Positions 1 through 10,500 of a stretch of 64,000 nucleotides of DNA are shown here, piece by piece (the first letter of the stretch is position 1; each line of letters begins with the position of its first letter). The position numbers and the translations under genes were made by a program. Location: NCBI RefSeq assembly GCF_019929185.1, contig NZ_JAHZPC010000002.1:1-64000 (forward strand), given 5' to 3'. The notes below the pieces were generated by a model. It was not told where the DNA came from, made no database searches, and saw only the letters and a program-made list of their open reading frames with translations. Source of the DNA: Streptococcus parasanguinis (GTDB lineage: Bacteria; Bacillota; Bacilli; Lactobacillales; Streptococcaceae).

Positions 1-76
1 GAGCCCACTCAACCACTGCGTCTTGCTCGACAATCCAAAAATAATTGAGAGGCTAGGACTTTTGTCCCAGCCTCTT
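1..76 (+). repeat. Structured intergenic repeat, copy 1 (cut by window edge)
   Basis: This is the right-hand part of an element seen complete at 3277-3451 (opposite strand) and 59303-59478. It ends in a hairpin built from GAGAGGCTAGGAC and GTCCCAGCCTCT that can act as a terminator. The left part lies outside the window. Confidence 0.85.
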
Positions 77-154
77 TTGTTAGAGTTACTTATAAAAAAT
101 TTTTTATCGTTGATTCATAAACTGTAATAGGATTCAAAAATTTTTAAAAGAGCT

Positions 155-1000
155 TCAACATTGATTTGCTATAGTCTTTGACTTTCTTTTATAAATGCTC
201 AAAACAATTGCAAATGACAACAACTGCCAAAGAATAATTCTTACTATCTGCAAGCTATCTGATTCAGAATTTGAGACAACATGGACCAGATTTGAAGCAA
301 GATTGTTGAAAAGATGATCTCCTAGTCCTAGCCACAAGGAACCTGTCATTTTGTAAAGTAAGGACCATTTGATGCTCATCATTCCCGCTAGGATAACATA
401 GCCAATCCCCATGGTAATAAGATTTAAGAGTGACGATTCTCCTTGAAGATAATCTCTGAACGGCATTGCCAAGTGCCATATTCCAAATAGGAAGGCTATA
501 AAGAATAGACTCTTACGGTAAGAAATCCCTTCAAGAATTTTGGTGAAAAGGCCACGAAAAACTCCTTCTTCCATCCACACGTTTATCAGGTTAAATAAGA
601 TACTTAACATGATAAACAAGATACCTGCTTGTGATCCTTTTTCGTTTGTTAAGGAAAAACCACTGGCATAAAACGATAAGTGAACATTGCCATGAAGAAA
701 CAAGAGAACAATACACTCAACTGTATATGCAAAGATGGAGCACACTAAACCAAAGAGCAGGCCATTTCCTATACCTCTTATAATTCCATTAGGTGTAAAA
801 CCAATATCTATCCATCTTAATTTGCTAATTGAAAGAATTCCCCACAATAAAAGTATTCCAAAAAGTTTGTGTAGAAAATTCTCCGATAAAAAAGTATCAT
901 CTGTCCTCATATACAAGTATTCGAATAGCCTTGCTACTGAGCAGATAACAAATATAATTGAACAACTTAAAATAGGTTTCTTTATTAGTTGATTTAGCAT
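155..1000 (-). CDS. CPBP family intramembrane metalloprotease (Abi-like)
   Basis: A 281-residue, very hydrophobic protein with about eight membrane segments. The glutamate pair with arginine (MEEGVFRG, E144, E145, R149), the FGIWH motif (H176) and the GDHLFNN motif (H229, N232/N233) match the three active-site motifs of CPBP (Rce1-like) proteases. In lactic acid bacteria this family is tied to bacteriocin self-immunity or to processing of membrane-bound peptides. No bacteriocin gene is visible beside it, so the substrate is unknown. The ribosome site is weak (AAAGAAAG). It is AT-richer than the HD gene that follows. Confidence 0.85.
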   Translation of the reverse strand: MLNQLIKKPILSCSIIFVICSVARLFEYLYMRTDDTFLSENFLHKLFGILLLWGILSISKLRWIDIGFTPNGIIRGIGNGLLFGLVCSIFAYTVECIVLLFLHGNVHLSFYASGFSLTNEKGSQAGILFIMLSILFNLINVWMEEGVFRGLFTKILEGISYRKSLFFIAFLFGIWHLAMPFRDYLQGESSLLNLITMGIGYVILAGMMSIKWSLLYKMTGSLWLGLGDHLFNNLASNLVHVVSNSESDSLQIVRIILWQLLSFAIVLSIYKRKSKTIANQC

Positions 1001-1049
1001 ATCTTTCTTTCAAATAAGTCTTTTATAAAAGTTAATTTCAATATTTCAC

Positions 1050-1622
1050 TCAGTCCAATTCCTTCTCTAGTTCTTTTAGAAAGGTGATTAAAAATTGATG
1101 GCGACTTTCTGCCATTTGTTTGGCAGTCTCCGTGTTCATTTCATCTTTTAAGAGGAGCAACTTGTCGTGGAAATGTTGGACGGTATCAGTAAGGGGTCTC
1201 CCTTTGTGGCCACCATAGGAAAAAGTTCGCGCAATTCCTACAGCTCCTATCGCATCGAGCCGGTCTGCATCCTGGACAATCTTGCCTTCTAAGGTTTCTG
1301 GATGTTTACCGCGATTTTTGCTGAAAGAAACAGCATTGATTACCCGACAAATCTGCTCGATTTGGTTTTTAGGAGTACCGATCTCTTCTAGAAACTTACG
1401 AGCATTCGCATGATTCTCTGTTTGAAACAATTTATCATCATCAGCATCGTGAAGAAGAGCTGACAAGCCCACTATCTCCAGATCACATGGCCCTTCTGCT
1501 TGTGCGATTCTCATAGCATTAGTATAGACGCGGAGGGTATGCTCTACATCATGGCCATCCGCTCGATCAGCAAATAAGGTTTTCACATACTGCTTAGCAG
1601 CAAGAATTCGTTCTTCCATCAT
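1050..1622 (-). CDS. HD-domain phosphohydrolase (YedJ/YpgQ-like)
   Basis: 190 residues. The HD metal-site residues are in order: H28 in the HDVEHT segment, H58-D59 in LLHDADDD, and D118 in VQDADRLDAIG. This signature belongs to small stand-alone HD hydrolases of the YedJ/YpgQ type, which have been linked to nucleotide or pyrophosphate hydrolysis; the substrate here cannot be read. AAAGGA precedes two consecutive ATG codons, so the start is uncertain by one residue. The gene lies between the CPBP protease and the TetR regulator on the same strand, and no terminator is evident between it and tetR. Confidence 0.8.
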   Translation of the reverse strand: MMEERILAAKQYVKTLFADRADGHDVEHTLRVYTNAMRIAQAEGPCDLEIVGLSALLHDADDDKLFQTENHANARKFLEEIGTPKNQIEQICRVINAVSFSKNRGKHPETLEGKIVQDADRLDAIGAVGIARTFSYGGHKGRPLTDTVQHFHDKLLLLKDEMNTETAKQMAESRHQFLITFLKELEKELD

Positions 1623-1721
1623 CGTTCTTGTCCTTTGAATAATCTATGTATAGTTCTATCTATTCATTTGGGCTAGTTATGGAGAGGGGCAGTTTACTTT
1701 AAAACCACCTATCGGTGGTTC

Positions 1722-2291
1722 TTACTTCTTCTTTTGTGGGAAGAGAGGAAGGCCTAGGGTCGCGATTTTCTCAGCGGGAATCTTCATGCCATCCTTGATC
1801 CATTTGGAGATGACAGAGACAATGGCTGAGCTCCAGAAGGAATTGAGGTAGCTGCCAGCGCCATTTGATGAGCTGCCATTTCGTTTTTCTAAAAAGTCAT
1901 AGACTGCCTTGGTCAAGAGCCGTTCAAAATTGTAATCAATGGCCAGGCTGATAATCTTAGCTTCTTTCTTAACTTCCTTAAAAAGATAGACCCAGACTTG
2001 GTAGAGATCTGTCTTGAGGTTGTAGCCATCTAAAGACTTGGTAATTTTTGCGATACTAGATTGAAAGATAGACTCAAGAATCTCTTCTTTTGATCCATAA
2101 TTGCGGTAAAAGGCCGCGCGAGAGACCCCAGCACGCTGAACCAGCTCAGAGATGGTGATCTTTTTCAGATCTTTTTTCTCCAATAGTTGCAGGAGAGAGA
2201 TTTCGATGGATTCTCGTGTAATCGCATTGTTTTCTTGGTTAAATCGTTTGAGATTTTCCAAGGATTTCTCGGATATTTTTCTTTCTGCCAT
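1722..2291 (-). CDS. TetR/AcrR family transcriptional regulator
   Basis: 189 residues with an N-terminal helix-turn-helix (about 45-66, containing ITISELVQRAGVSRAAFYRNY), the standard TetR DNA-binding signature. The C-terminal ligand domain is not recognisable to a named subfamily. It is divergent from degV, and the two promoters overlap in the 129-base gap. A perfect 10-bp palindrome, AATGTACATT (2385-2394), covers the edge of its own -35 box, as expected for an autoregulatory operator. Likely targets are itself, degV and possibly the downstream HD gene (inference). Confidence 0.85.
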   Translation of the reverse strand: MAERKISEKSLENLKRFNQENNAITRESIEISLLQLLEKKDLKKITISELVQRAGVSRAAFYRNYGSKEEILESIFQSSIAKITKSLDGYNLKTDLYQVWVYLFKEVKKEAKIISLAIDYNFERLLTKAVYDFLEKRNGSSSNGAGSYLNSFWSSAIVSVISKWIKDGMKIPAEKIATLGLPLFPQKKK

Positions 2292-2330
2292 AACATTTAC
2301 TTTCTATCTGTCTCACCTGATGTTATCTGC

Positions 2331-2359
2331 TTGGATAGCATGGTACTTCATGATATAAT
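2331..2359 (+). promoter_or_regulatory. degV promoter
   Basis: TTGGAT (2331-2336), a 17-bp spacer and TATAAT (2354-2359), with TGA just before the -10 giving an extended -10. The leader is about 55 nt and runs through the opposing tetR promoter. Confidence 0.7.
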
Positions 2360-2386
2360 TGTAAAAGAAGACAAACTACTTGTCAA
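2358..2386 (-). promoter_or_regulatory. tetR promoter and candidate operator
   Basis: On the minus strand: TTGACA (2386-2381), 17-bp spacer, TACAAT (2363-2358). Its -10 overlaps the degV -10 on the other strand. The palindrome AATGTACATT at 2385-2394 abuts the -35 and is the best candidate TetR operator. Confidence 0.7.
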
Positions 2387-2420
2387 TGTACATTTTTATA
2401 CAATTATGAGGTATGAACTG

Positions 2421-3263
2421 ATGAAATGGAAAATTATTGCGGATTCAGGCTGTGACTACCGCTCTTTGGACAACCTGGCACCAGATACGGAGTTTGTCAG
2501 TGTCCCACTGACCATCCAAGTGGGAGAAACTATCTACACAGATGATGTCCAACTCAATATCGATCAGATGATGGAAGAGATGTATGCGACTACGACTGCT
2601 TCTAAGTCTGCCTGTCCGAGTCCCGATGATTATATGAAGTCCTTTGAAGGAGCTGAAAATATCGTCGTTGTGACCATCACTGGAACCCTTTCAGGTAGCT
2701 ACAATAGTGCTGAGGTGGCCAAGAAGATTTATCTAGAAGAGCATCCGAATACCAATATCCACGTCATTAATAGCTTGTCAGCTGGGGGTGAGGTGGACCT
2801 GATCGTTCGCAAGCTCAATCAGTTGGTCGCTGAAGGCCTCGATTTTGATCAAGTAGTCGATGTGATCACGACCTACCAGTCTAAGACGAAGTTGCTCTTT
2901 GTTTTGGCCAAGGTTGATAATCTGGTCAAAAATGGGCGTCTCAGCAAATTGATCGGGACTGTTGTCGGACTCCTCAATATCCGTATGGTCGGGGAAGCTA
3001 GTAAGACGGGTACCCTTGAGCTGCTTCAAAAAGCACGGGGCCAAAAGAAAGCGATCAAAGCTGCTTTTGATGAATTGATCAAGGCGGGTTATGCTGGCGG
3101 TCATATCACCATCGCCCACCGCAACAATGAAAAATTTATTGAGCAATTCTCTGCATTGGTTCGTGAAAAATTTGCCCATGCAATGATCGAAGTCCTTCCT
3201 ACTTCTGGACTTTGTAGTTTCTACGCCGAAGAAGGCGGCCTCCTCATGGGGTATGAAATTTAA
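2421..3263 (+). CDS. DegV family fatty-acid-binding protein
   Basis: 280 residues from the ATG at 2421, which has GAGG nine bases upstream; longer readings of the frame run back through the promoter and are rejected. The DegV fold is supported by the N-terminal IIADSGCDY, the KSACPSPDDY segment and the TGTLSGSYNSA loop that in the family contacts the fatty-acid carboxylate. DegV (FakB) proteins deliver exogenous fatty acids to FakA kinase; this one is not next to fakA. Transcription ends in a perfect 12-bp hairpin inside repeat copy 2. Confidence 0.9.
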   Translation: MKWKIIADSGCDYRSLDNLAPDTEFVSVPLTIQVGETIYTDDVQLNIDQMMEEMYATTTASKSACPSPDDYMKSFEGAENIVVVTITGTLSGSYNSAEVAKKIYLEEHPNTNIHVINSLSAGGEVDLIVRKLNQLVAEGLDFDQVVDVITTYQSKTKLLFVLAKVDNLVKNGRLSKLIGTVVGLLNIRMVGEASKTGTLELLQKARGQKKAIKAAFDELIKAGYAGGHITIAHRNNEKFIEQFSALVREKFAHAMIEVLPTSGLCSFYAEEGGLLMGYEI

Positions 3264-3276
3264 GTTACCACTAAAA

Positions 3277-3451
3277 AGAGGCTAGGACAAAAGTCCTAGC
3301 CTCTCATTTGTTTTTGGATTGTCGAGCAAGACGCAGTGGTTGAGTGGGCTCTACTACACTGATTTCATCAGCTTTACAGCCCTACTCAACTGTGCGGAGG
3401 TGGGACGACGAAATTGAATTCTAACGAATGACCGATTTCTGTCCCACTCTC
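3277..3451 (-). repeat. Structured intergenic repeat, copy 2
   Basis: A complete copy of about 175 bp, inverted relative to copies 1 and 3. Its ends are a perfect 12-bp hairpin (3277-3304, AGAGGCTAGGAC/GTCCTAGCCTCT) and a GTGGGAC/GTCCCAC stem near 3400-3447. Between them lies a GAGTGGGCT/AGCCCTACTC stem. It fills the gap between degV and the converging permease gene and probably terminates both. Confidence 0.9.
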
Positions 3452-3456
3452 TTTTT

Positions 3457-5112
3457 TTATTCTCCGATCTCTTGGTAGAGGGTACGGATTTTTTTGCGGT
3501 AAATGGTATAGCTGATCCCAGCTCCGATTAGCAGGATGACACTATAAAGGATCACAGCCAGCAGGGTGCTGACGGAATGATAGGTCCAAATGAAGCTGAC
3601 AATGATCAGGAGAAACATCACAAAGAGAAAGACAATCAAGAGGATAGACTGAAGAACTGCATTCCCACGATGACGGGTCATCAACTCTGTGATATTGGTC
3701 CAATTGGTGCTAAAGTTCTGAAAATCTTTGACATAGTCTCGGATGCAGATCGGAATGGTCGTTACAACCCAGATCAGTAACATGGCAAGGATAGCCAAGG
3801 GATGGACGCCAAAATAGAGACAAACGCCAACTAGAAGAATGACAGGAAGGATGGATTGCACCAGATAGAGCAACCAAAACTTCATAAAGAGATAGCGTTT
3901 GAAATCAACAGGGAGGGATCTCAAGTATTCAAAGTTTTCGCGCTCTAGCGAAATACCGATACTGGTCAAGCCTCCAAAACTATTGAAAACACCGATCAAG
4001 ATGGCAACAAGGGTCAGTGGTACCAGATACTGGGGTGTCAAGTAAGGACTGAGGCCTCCTATATTTTTTGATGCTCCTGCTGCTCCACTGAGGAGGAAAA
4101 TATATGGCAGAATACTCATCATCAATAGGACTTGCACCATAAGGGTTCCATCGCTCAAGAGTCTGCGATGATACTGAATGACAAACTGTCTAAAGGAGTC
4201 TTTCTGGCCCACATGGATGGCTTTCACGCGCTCTTTGACGGTTTGGTTGGTCGCAACCGCAAGGGCTGCATCATAGAATTGTGGGATCACGATTTTGCGA
4301 ACCAGGCCGATCAAGACCAAAAGCACCGCTATCCAGCCCAGAAGGCCAAGGATCGCTCCACCATCAAAAGGATGGAGGATAAACTGATGAAAGGCTGTAA
4401 AAGGTGGAAATAGAATGGGAATATCAGCGCCACCCGTCACTTCTACCCGATGGGTCTGGACTAGATTCAGATAGAGATAAGCTCCTAGACTCAGAAGAGA
4501 ACCAATTCCGACCATGATGTTAGAGACCAGGGTCGTGTGTTTTTTGAAAAACAAGGTCTTGGTGATCAAATGAGCTAGTAAGATCGTCGCTAAAAAGAGA
4601 ACGCCTAAGAGAATTAAGGCACAAAAGAGGCCTAGCAGGGTCCCTAACGGATTGAAGCCGCCTGCTTGGACAGGCAGGATCAGAAAATAGCTGACCAAGG
4701 GAAGGATAGCCATGAGGAGGGTCAGGATGACCGAGATACTCTTTCCAGCAATGACTTCCGCATCTGAGAAGGCATAGGGCCGGTAAAACTGGAGGTCCTT
4801 GCTTTCATAAAAGACATTGTAAAAACTCATAAAGCCTTGGGAAATAGTCATCAAGGAAAAGAGGGCCACCATATTGACAAAGAAGGCTGGTTGATGGACA
4901 AAATCATAGATGCTAAAGAGCAAGCCAAATATGAGGAAATAGACCAATCCTAAAAAGAGGTAGTTGAGCACCGATTTGCGGGCGACATTGAGTTTGACGT
5001 CCGGTTTTTTGGCCTGTTTGGCACGTAATTTTGCGATCTGAGCGGGCTGACTGGCATAGATGATATTAACATTGACCAGCTGCTGGATGATCTTAAGACG
5101 CATGATCGCCAC
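3457..5112 (-). CDS. ABC transporter permease (large multi-span)
   Basis: About 550 residues. After a basic N-terminal region (lysine/arginine-rich, residues 25-45) there are about ten to twelve hydrophobic spans, with no FtsX-type large extracellular domain. The start is either a GTG at 5112 or an ATG at 5103, and both overlap the 3' end of the ATPase gene, which indicates translational coupling. It forms the membrane part of the exporter encoded with the ATPase at 5093-5836. The substrate is not evident. Related streptococcal pairs are annotated only as ABC-2-like exporters. Confidence 0.8.
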   Translation of the reverse strand: MAIMRLKIIQQLVNVNIIYASQPAQIAKLRAKQAKKPDVKLNVARKSVLNYLFLGLVYFLIFGLLFSIYDFVHQPAFFVNMVALFSLMTISQGFMSFYNVFYESKDLQFYRPYAFSDAEVIAGKSISVILTLLMAILPLVSYFLILPVQAGGFNPLGTLLGLFCALILLGVLFLATILLAHLITKTLFFKKHTTLVSNIMVGIGSLLSLGAYLYLNLVQTHRVEVTGGADIPILFPPFTAFHQFILHPFDGGAILGLLGWIAVLLVLIGLVRKIVIPQFYDAALAVATNQTVKERVKAIHVGQKDSFRQFVIQYHRRLLSDGTLMVQVLLMMSILPYIFLLSGAAGASKNIGGLSPYLTPQYLVPLTLVAILIGVFNSFGGLTSIGISLERENFEYLRSLPVDFKRYLFMKFWLLYLVQSILPVILLVGVCLYFGVHPLAILAMLLIWVVTTIPICIRDYVKDFQNFSTNWTNITELMTRHRGNAVLQSILLIVFLFVMFLLIIVSFIWTYHSVSTLLAVILYSVILLIGAGISYTIYRKKIRTLYQEIGE

Positions 5113-5836
5113 CTTCTTCCTTCCGACCCGCTAGGCTGAGATAGATACTTTCCAGACTTTGTTCGGGGTGCTGGCCCTTTAATTCCTCGATCGTCCCATA
5201 GAAAATGAGATTACCTTTTTTAAGAATGGCGATTTTATCACAGAGTTGTTCGGCCACTTCTAAGACGTGGGTAGAGAAAATAACCGTCTTGCCACGATCC
5301 GCATGCTGGCGCATCATTTGTTTTAAATCGTAAGAAGCCTGTGGATCCAAACCGGTCATCGGTTCGTCCAAGACCCAGATATCTGGATCGGACAAGAGGG
5401 CTGCAATGACGAAGACCTTCTGGCGCATCCCATGTGAAAAGGATTCAATCACTTCATAACGGTGGCTCTGAAAATCAAAGATCCTAAGAAGCTCTTCCAA
5501 GCGTTGATCACAGTCTTTCTGACTCATATCATAAGAGGTCGCAACCAACTCCCAGAACTCATTGGCTGTGAGACGCAAGAAAAGATCTGGCGAATCTGCC
5601 ACATAACCGATCTTCTTTTTGATTGCCAGCCGATGGCTATAGAGGTCCTGACCATCCACTTCAATTGATCCAGTGGTTGGGGTGATGACACTGACCAGGC
5701 TCTTAATCGTCGTTGACTTTCCAGCTCCGTTATGGCCAATCAAGCCGACAATTTGCCCGTCTTCGATGGTCAGATCCAAGTGGTTGAGGGCAATATGCCC
5801 ATCGTAATCTTTGGTAACTCCGTGAAATGTAATCAT
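5093..5836 (-). CDS. ABC transporter ATP-binding protein
   Basis: 247 residues with Walker A (GHNGAGKST, about 34-42), a degenerate signature (FSHGMRQKV) and Walker B with D-loop (IWVLDEPMTGLD). This domain arrangement is typical of CcmA/YhaQ-like ATPases that partner ABC-2 permeases. It energises the permease encoded immediately downstream, whose start it overlaps by about 10-20 bases. It ends 40 bases downstream of the M20 peptidase, so co-transcription with the peptidase is possible. Confidence 0.9.
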   Translation of the reverse strand: MITFHGVTKDYDGHIALNHLDLTIEDGQIVGLIGHNGAGKSTTIKSLVSVITPTTGSIEVDGQDLYSHRLAIKKKIGYVADSPDLFLRLTANEFWELVATSYDMSQKDCDQRLEELLRIFDFQSHRYEVIESFSHGMRQKVFVIAALLSDPDIWVLDEPMTGLDPQASYDLKQMMRQHADRGKTVIFSTHVLEVAEQLCDKIAILKKGNLIFYGTIEELKGQHPEQSLESIYLSLAGRKEEGGDHAS

Positions 5837-5875
5837 GTTAACTCCCTAATTGATCCTCATTGGGACCGTTTTTTC

Positions 5876-7507
5876 TTATTCTGTTGATAAGCGATCATCG
5901 AAATGGTAGAGCAATTCTAGTAAATAGTTTGGAATGGTCTCCAAAAAGTCTTCTTTGTAGACCCGCTCTCCTCGCTTATGCAATTCTTTGCCCCAAGGGC
6001 CTAGATTGACCGCTGGAACCTGAATTTGAGCAATTTTTTCCAGATCCAGATCATAGACCTGGGCTGGTGTGGCTAGGCTATCTAGGACGACTTGATAAGA
6101 AGCCACATCCTTTTCCAAGGTACAATAACTGGTGTCGTTAATCCCCATAAAGTATTCTTCCACTTTTAAGAGGTAACCTCTTGTGTCCAGATACTCACGG
6201 TAATCAGTGATGAGGGACACAATATTGAAATCGGTATTGTCTAAAAAGCGGCAATTCATGGAAGGATAATAGGGGGGCGCAAAACCAATAACCACCATAG
6301 GATCCTTATCTCCGAGAAACTCAAGGAGTCGCTGGATTTGCTGAATCGCAAGGCTCTGGTAGCTGGTCCCATTACGAAAATCTTGCTCCGCTTTTTTATT
6401 AGAAGCTTCTCTAAAGTCTTGGTAACCTTCTATGGCTTGGCATCGTTCCTCTAGTTCTTGATAGGTGATGACTCTTGGCCTTGCAATCATATGGTCTTGG
6501 CCAGCCTGATCCTGCAAGTGCTCATACTTCTTGTAAAAGGCATCCAAGGCCTCCTGACTAAGCTCATAAATCCGCTGTAGGAGCTCTTGGGGTGTTTTCT
6601 TCAAATGCAGAACACTGAAATAACCAGCCGCATAGAGCACGGTCGATACATCGTACTGGTCCTTCAAATCTCTGAGATAGGACCAAGAAGGAAGGGGAGA
6701 CGTTTCTCCCAGCGCCTGATCTGCCAGATCGGGATGAAGATCTAGCTGGCTTGCGATGGCCACTAAGAGTGACAAGGCATTGATCCCTTTAAGGGGCTCC
6801 TTCATATGGGACAAGACACCTTGTGCCACAACGACCGGCATGAGTTTGCCGACTGTGCCAATGTGAAGGACCTTTTCTTTTCCTACCTCTGATTCAAAGG
6901 GTTCTGAATCCACTGCTAATACATAATTCAGATCAAACTTCTCCTGCAAATCTGTGAGGAGGCCCAAAGCTCCACGCATCCCACGTGAATAGGATTCCTC
7001 ATCTCCAACAGAGAGATAGAGCAGATTGACCTGACCTTCCACGGGATCTGCCGCATAGGCTTCCAGAACCCCCAATTGAAGGGCCAATGCTGCTTTCATA
7101 TCGCAAGACCCTCTGCCAAATTTCCATTCCCCAGAAGCTAAATCTTCCTGCATATCAGGTCGACTGTCCAGTCTTTTCAAAGCTTCTGCTACTTTATCAG
7201 AATCGAGCGCGATCTCTGCCAAATTTCCATAGTCTTCTAGATCAACTGTATCATGGTGGTGGAAAAGGATAACTGTTTTTTTCTTTCCCTTATCAACCAG
7301 GGCCCAATTGACCGACCGATGCAAGTGATCCTGTGGCACCTGATAGCGCCCAAAATGGTCCGGGTGTTCCTTGAAATAGGGGATTTGTCCAATCCGTTGA
7401 TCCAGGTAGGCTTCGATTCCTTGCTCGGTCTCAGTATTGGTGAAGCTTGGAATCGCCAAGGCTTCGGAAAAAATCGTTTCGATGCTCTCTCTATTGGTGG
7501 TTTTCAC
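5876..7507 (-). CDS. M20 family metallopeptidase, RocB-like
   Basis: 543 residues. Metal ligands of the M20 fold are visible: HHHDTVD (83-89), the GRGSCDMKAA loop with the bridging aspartate D136, and the GDEES motif with the catalytic glutamates at 170-171. Overall length and the long C-terminal region match RocB ('arginine utilization protein') proteins rather than the roughly 400-residue PepT or ArgE enzymes. The biochemical role of RocB-type proteins is not firmly known. No signal peptide, so cytoplasmic. Its neighbours are peptide-scavenging genes, so hydrolysis of an imported peptide or amino-acid conjugate is plausible (inference). Confidence 0.8.
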   Translation of the reverse strand: MKTTNRESIETIFSEALAIPSFTNTETEQGIEAYLDQRIGQIPYFKEHPDHFGRYQVPQDHLHRSVNWALVDKGKKKTVILFHHHDTVDLEDYGNLAEIALDSDKVAEALKRLDSRPDMQEDLASGEWKFGRGSCDMKAALALQLGVLEAYAADPVEGQVNLLYLSVGDEESYSRGMRGALGLLTDLQEKFDLNYVLAVDSEPFESEVGKEKVLHIGTVGKLMPVVVAQGVLSHMKEPLKGINALSLLVAIASQLDLHPDLADQALGETSPLPSWSYLRDLKDQYDVSTVLYAAGYFSVLHLKKTPQELLQRIYELSQEALDAFYKKYEHLQDQAGQDHMIARPRVITYQELEERCQAIEGYQDFREASNKKAEQDFRNGTSYQSLAIQQIQRLLEFLGDKDPMVVIGFAPPYYPSMNCRFLDNTDFNIVSLITDYREYLDTRGYLLKVEEYFMGINDTSYCTLEKDVASYQVVLDSLATPAQVYDLDLEKIAQIQVPAVNLGPWGKELHKRGERVYKEDFLETIPNYLLELLYHFDDRLSTE

Positions 7508-7530
7508 TTTCTCTCCATCCTTCTTTTCTA

Positions 7531-10500
7531 CTATTCATCTTTGTGAGCTTTGCCAAGTGACAAAAGGCTGGTGAGCATGAGTCCTAGGAAGCCAAAGAGA
7601 GTCCAAGAGCTTGTTGCTTGACCTGTTTTTGGAAGGCTTGGTTGGCTTGTCACTTCTATCTTATCTTTATCAGCTCTTTGAGCCAATTCTTGTGCAGTTT
7701 CTTCTTTTTGTTCCTTACGGAAGTCCATCGGATCTCGACCGTGGCTTGGTTTTTGAGGAATTTCAGAAATAGCTGGATTGGTTGGCGTCATTGGATTACT
7801 TGGAACAATTGGTTTTTCCGCTTGATCTACTGGACTTGGGTCTTGTTCAGGATCTACTTTTGGTTGAATGGTTGCAATTGGCAAGATCCGATCTGCCAAT
7901 GACGCATAGTCTGTATCTTTTTCACTTGGTTGATAACGGAACAAGAGAGATCGACTGTCTTCTACGATTGGAATCGTTGCAGAAATAGAATCTGTCTTGA
8001 AGGTCACTTCATAAGGATCTGCAAAATAGATGTAATCTGGATCATAGGTGTGCAAACTCAAAACCAGTCGATGGCCTTTTTTCACTGTATAGAGATTTGG
8101 TTGCAGATACATGGTGTAATCATGATATTCGTTTTCTTTCAGATCAATAGAATGACTAGAACTTGCTGAGTCATAGCGAGATGCTGGATTGGCCAGATTC
8201 ATCCAACCACGCGCAATCACCACACTCTTAACCTTGTGGGTCTTGTAACGTTTGAGAGGCAAGGTTTCAAGGTTGCTACCATTCCAGTAGCCTGTCTCAT
8301 CGATGGTTTCTTTTTCCAATGTGCGCGTGCTATAACCGTCTTTGTCATAGGTGATTTCTTCTTTGACCACATCAAAGTCTTCGTCTGAAACATCCATCAG
8401 GGTCGCACTGACATGAGCATGGTTTTTGTCTCCCTTGACAAAAGCAGCGCTAAAATGCACAGGAATATGGCCTTTGATGGTGACATCTTGGTCGACGGTG
8501 GCTGCATAGGAAGCTGCCACTTCGGAAGAATGGAAGGCTGCATCTTGGTTACGTGTAGTCCAGTTATTTCCTGTACCATAGTAATCGCCAGTTACTGTCA
8601 CATCCTCCCGTTTAGAGTAGATTCGAGCGGAGATGGCATTGTTGGTATCCCATTTATCAAAACGACGCCATTTACTTGGATCTAGATTGTCCTGAGCTGT
8701 TACTTGTGGAAGGTTTTCAATCCCATTTTCAATACCGTAGAGGTAATGGCTATACCAGAGATTCATCAGGTCATTAAAGGCTTGGCCTGCGACTTCTGTC
8801 CCTGACCAACGAGTAGATGGATAGATGTGATTGCCCTGGTGGAGCAAGACCTTGGCATCGATCCCCGCCTTTTTATAGGCTTCTAACATGAGTTCAAAAT
8901 GTTTGGGTTTGACATTGTCATCATTGAGCCCTTGGATAATGAGAGGGGCCGCTTTCAGATTGGCTGCATTGAGCGTGTAGTCGCGTTTAGCATATTCTTC
9001 GTTGTAATTATGACCATCCTTGTGTTGGAGCTCATTGAGCTTGGTGATATAGGCTGCATAGTAATCCTTGACCTTGTCCCAATCTTCCTTGTCAAGGATA
9101 CGACCAGAGGTATAGACAGATAACCAGGAAAGGTCATTGGAAGCTCCTGTATCAAGGGGAGAGCCTTGGCTGTTGAAATGGTCATACCAACTAGCAATCC
9201 CTGCGGCTGGCACAATGGTCTTGAGCCCTTCAACCCCAGTGGACGCTACACCAAATGTCGTCGTACCTGCCCAAGACAAGCCTGTCATAGCGACATTGCC
9301 GTTGGACCAGTCTGCCTTAACTTCCTGGTTGCTAGTCTTATCAGAGTAGGCTTTGCGTTTGCCGTTGAGCCACTCCACGATATTCTTGTATGCGGCCACT
9401 TCAAGATCAGAGCCGGTCGTATTGATCCCGTCTGATCCTTTTGAGCCCAAACCACTACTGGTCACCACTGCATAACCACGAACTAAGAAATAATTGTACC
9501 AGTTGAGATTTTCGTAATCATAATGCGTATAATCTTCAGAGCTTTCACGTGGATTGACGTAGTACCAATCCTTTGGATCAGTTGCTTTGGCTACTTCTTC
9601 TGTCGTAACAGACTTGGTTGCTTGGCGTTTGGCAGGTTTTTCATAGAGCTTGGCCATATCGAATTTTCCACCTTCTTTGAGGCCAATTGCCTCTAAGGTA
9701 CGCTCTTCTGTTGTTCCTGTTACATAAGGACTAGCTTCAAAAATGGTCGCAGCTTTATAGTCCCCATTGACAGCAGCTTTTGGCACCTGCACGAAGGTCT
9801 TGACCAAGTCAGGCTTGCCATCTCCATCCGTATCATAATCAGTTTCCACATAGACAATATAGCGGACGATGTCACTCTTGTCATAGGAGTAATGCTCCGG
9901 ATCGTCCCCTGGCGTAAATGGGAAAATAGGTTGTGCTTTGCCATTCAAAAAGAGAGGTGTCTTCTTGTCAGCTCGGTAAGCGGCACGGAGCTGTTTGGCT
10001 ACATCAACCATCGAAGTGAGATTAGTGACTGGAGCAGAGCCCTCCACTCCTTCCTTGACCATCCCTAGGCTCTTGGCAAAAGCTAATCGGTCTTTATCAG
10101 TAGATCCGACTTGATTTTCCTTGGTAGAAGCCCAGTTCAATAGTTGATTGACTGCCTCCGTCACAGTGACTTCTTTTTCACGATCCTGATCGGTTACAGT
10201 TGCACCAGTAATTTCAGCCAAGTCTCCTTGGGTTACTTTTGGAGCTGTGCTCACCTCTTGACTGCCAACGGTAGGCGTCGCAGGCGCAGGGCTTGGCTGA
10301 TTGGCTAGAGTGGACTCAACAGTTGGGGCGCTCACTACCGCTGGACTTGACGCAGGTTCTTCATGTAGCTCAGTCGTCGGAGTAGTTGTCGGAGCGGTTG
10401 GCGAAGTGGTTGGTCTGTTAGTTTCTGAAACCTCTTCCACTTTTTCAGGATGTACGGTTTCTTTAGTGTCTCCTTGTGTTGAGGTCACTGTTTCAGTAAC

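Noticed and set aside
2187..2420. N-terminal extension of degV by 78 codons
   Set aside because: It would run through the tetR gene and the degV promoter; a good ribosome site and the DegV N-terminus fix the start at 2421.
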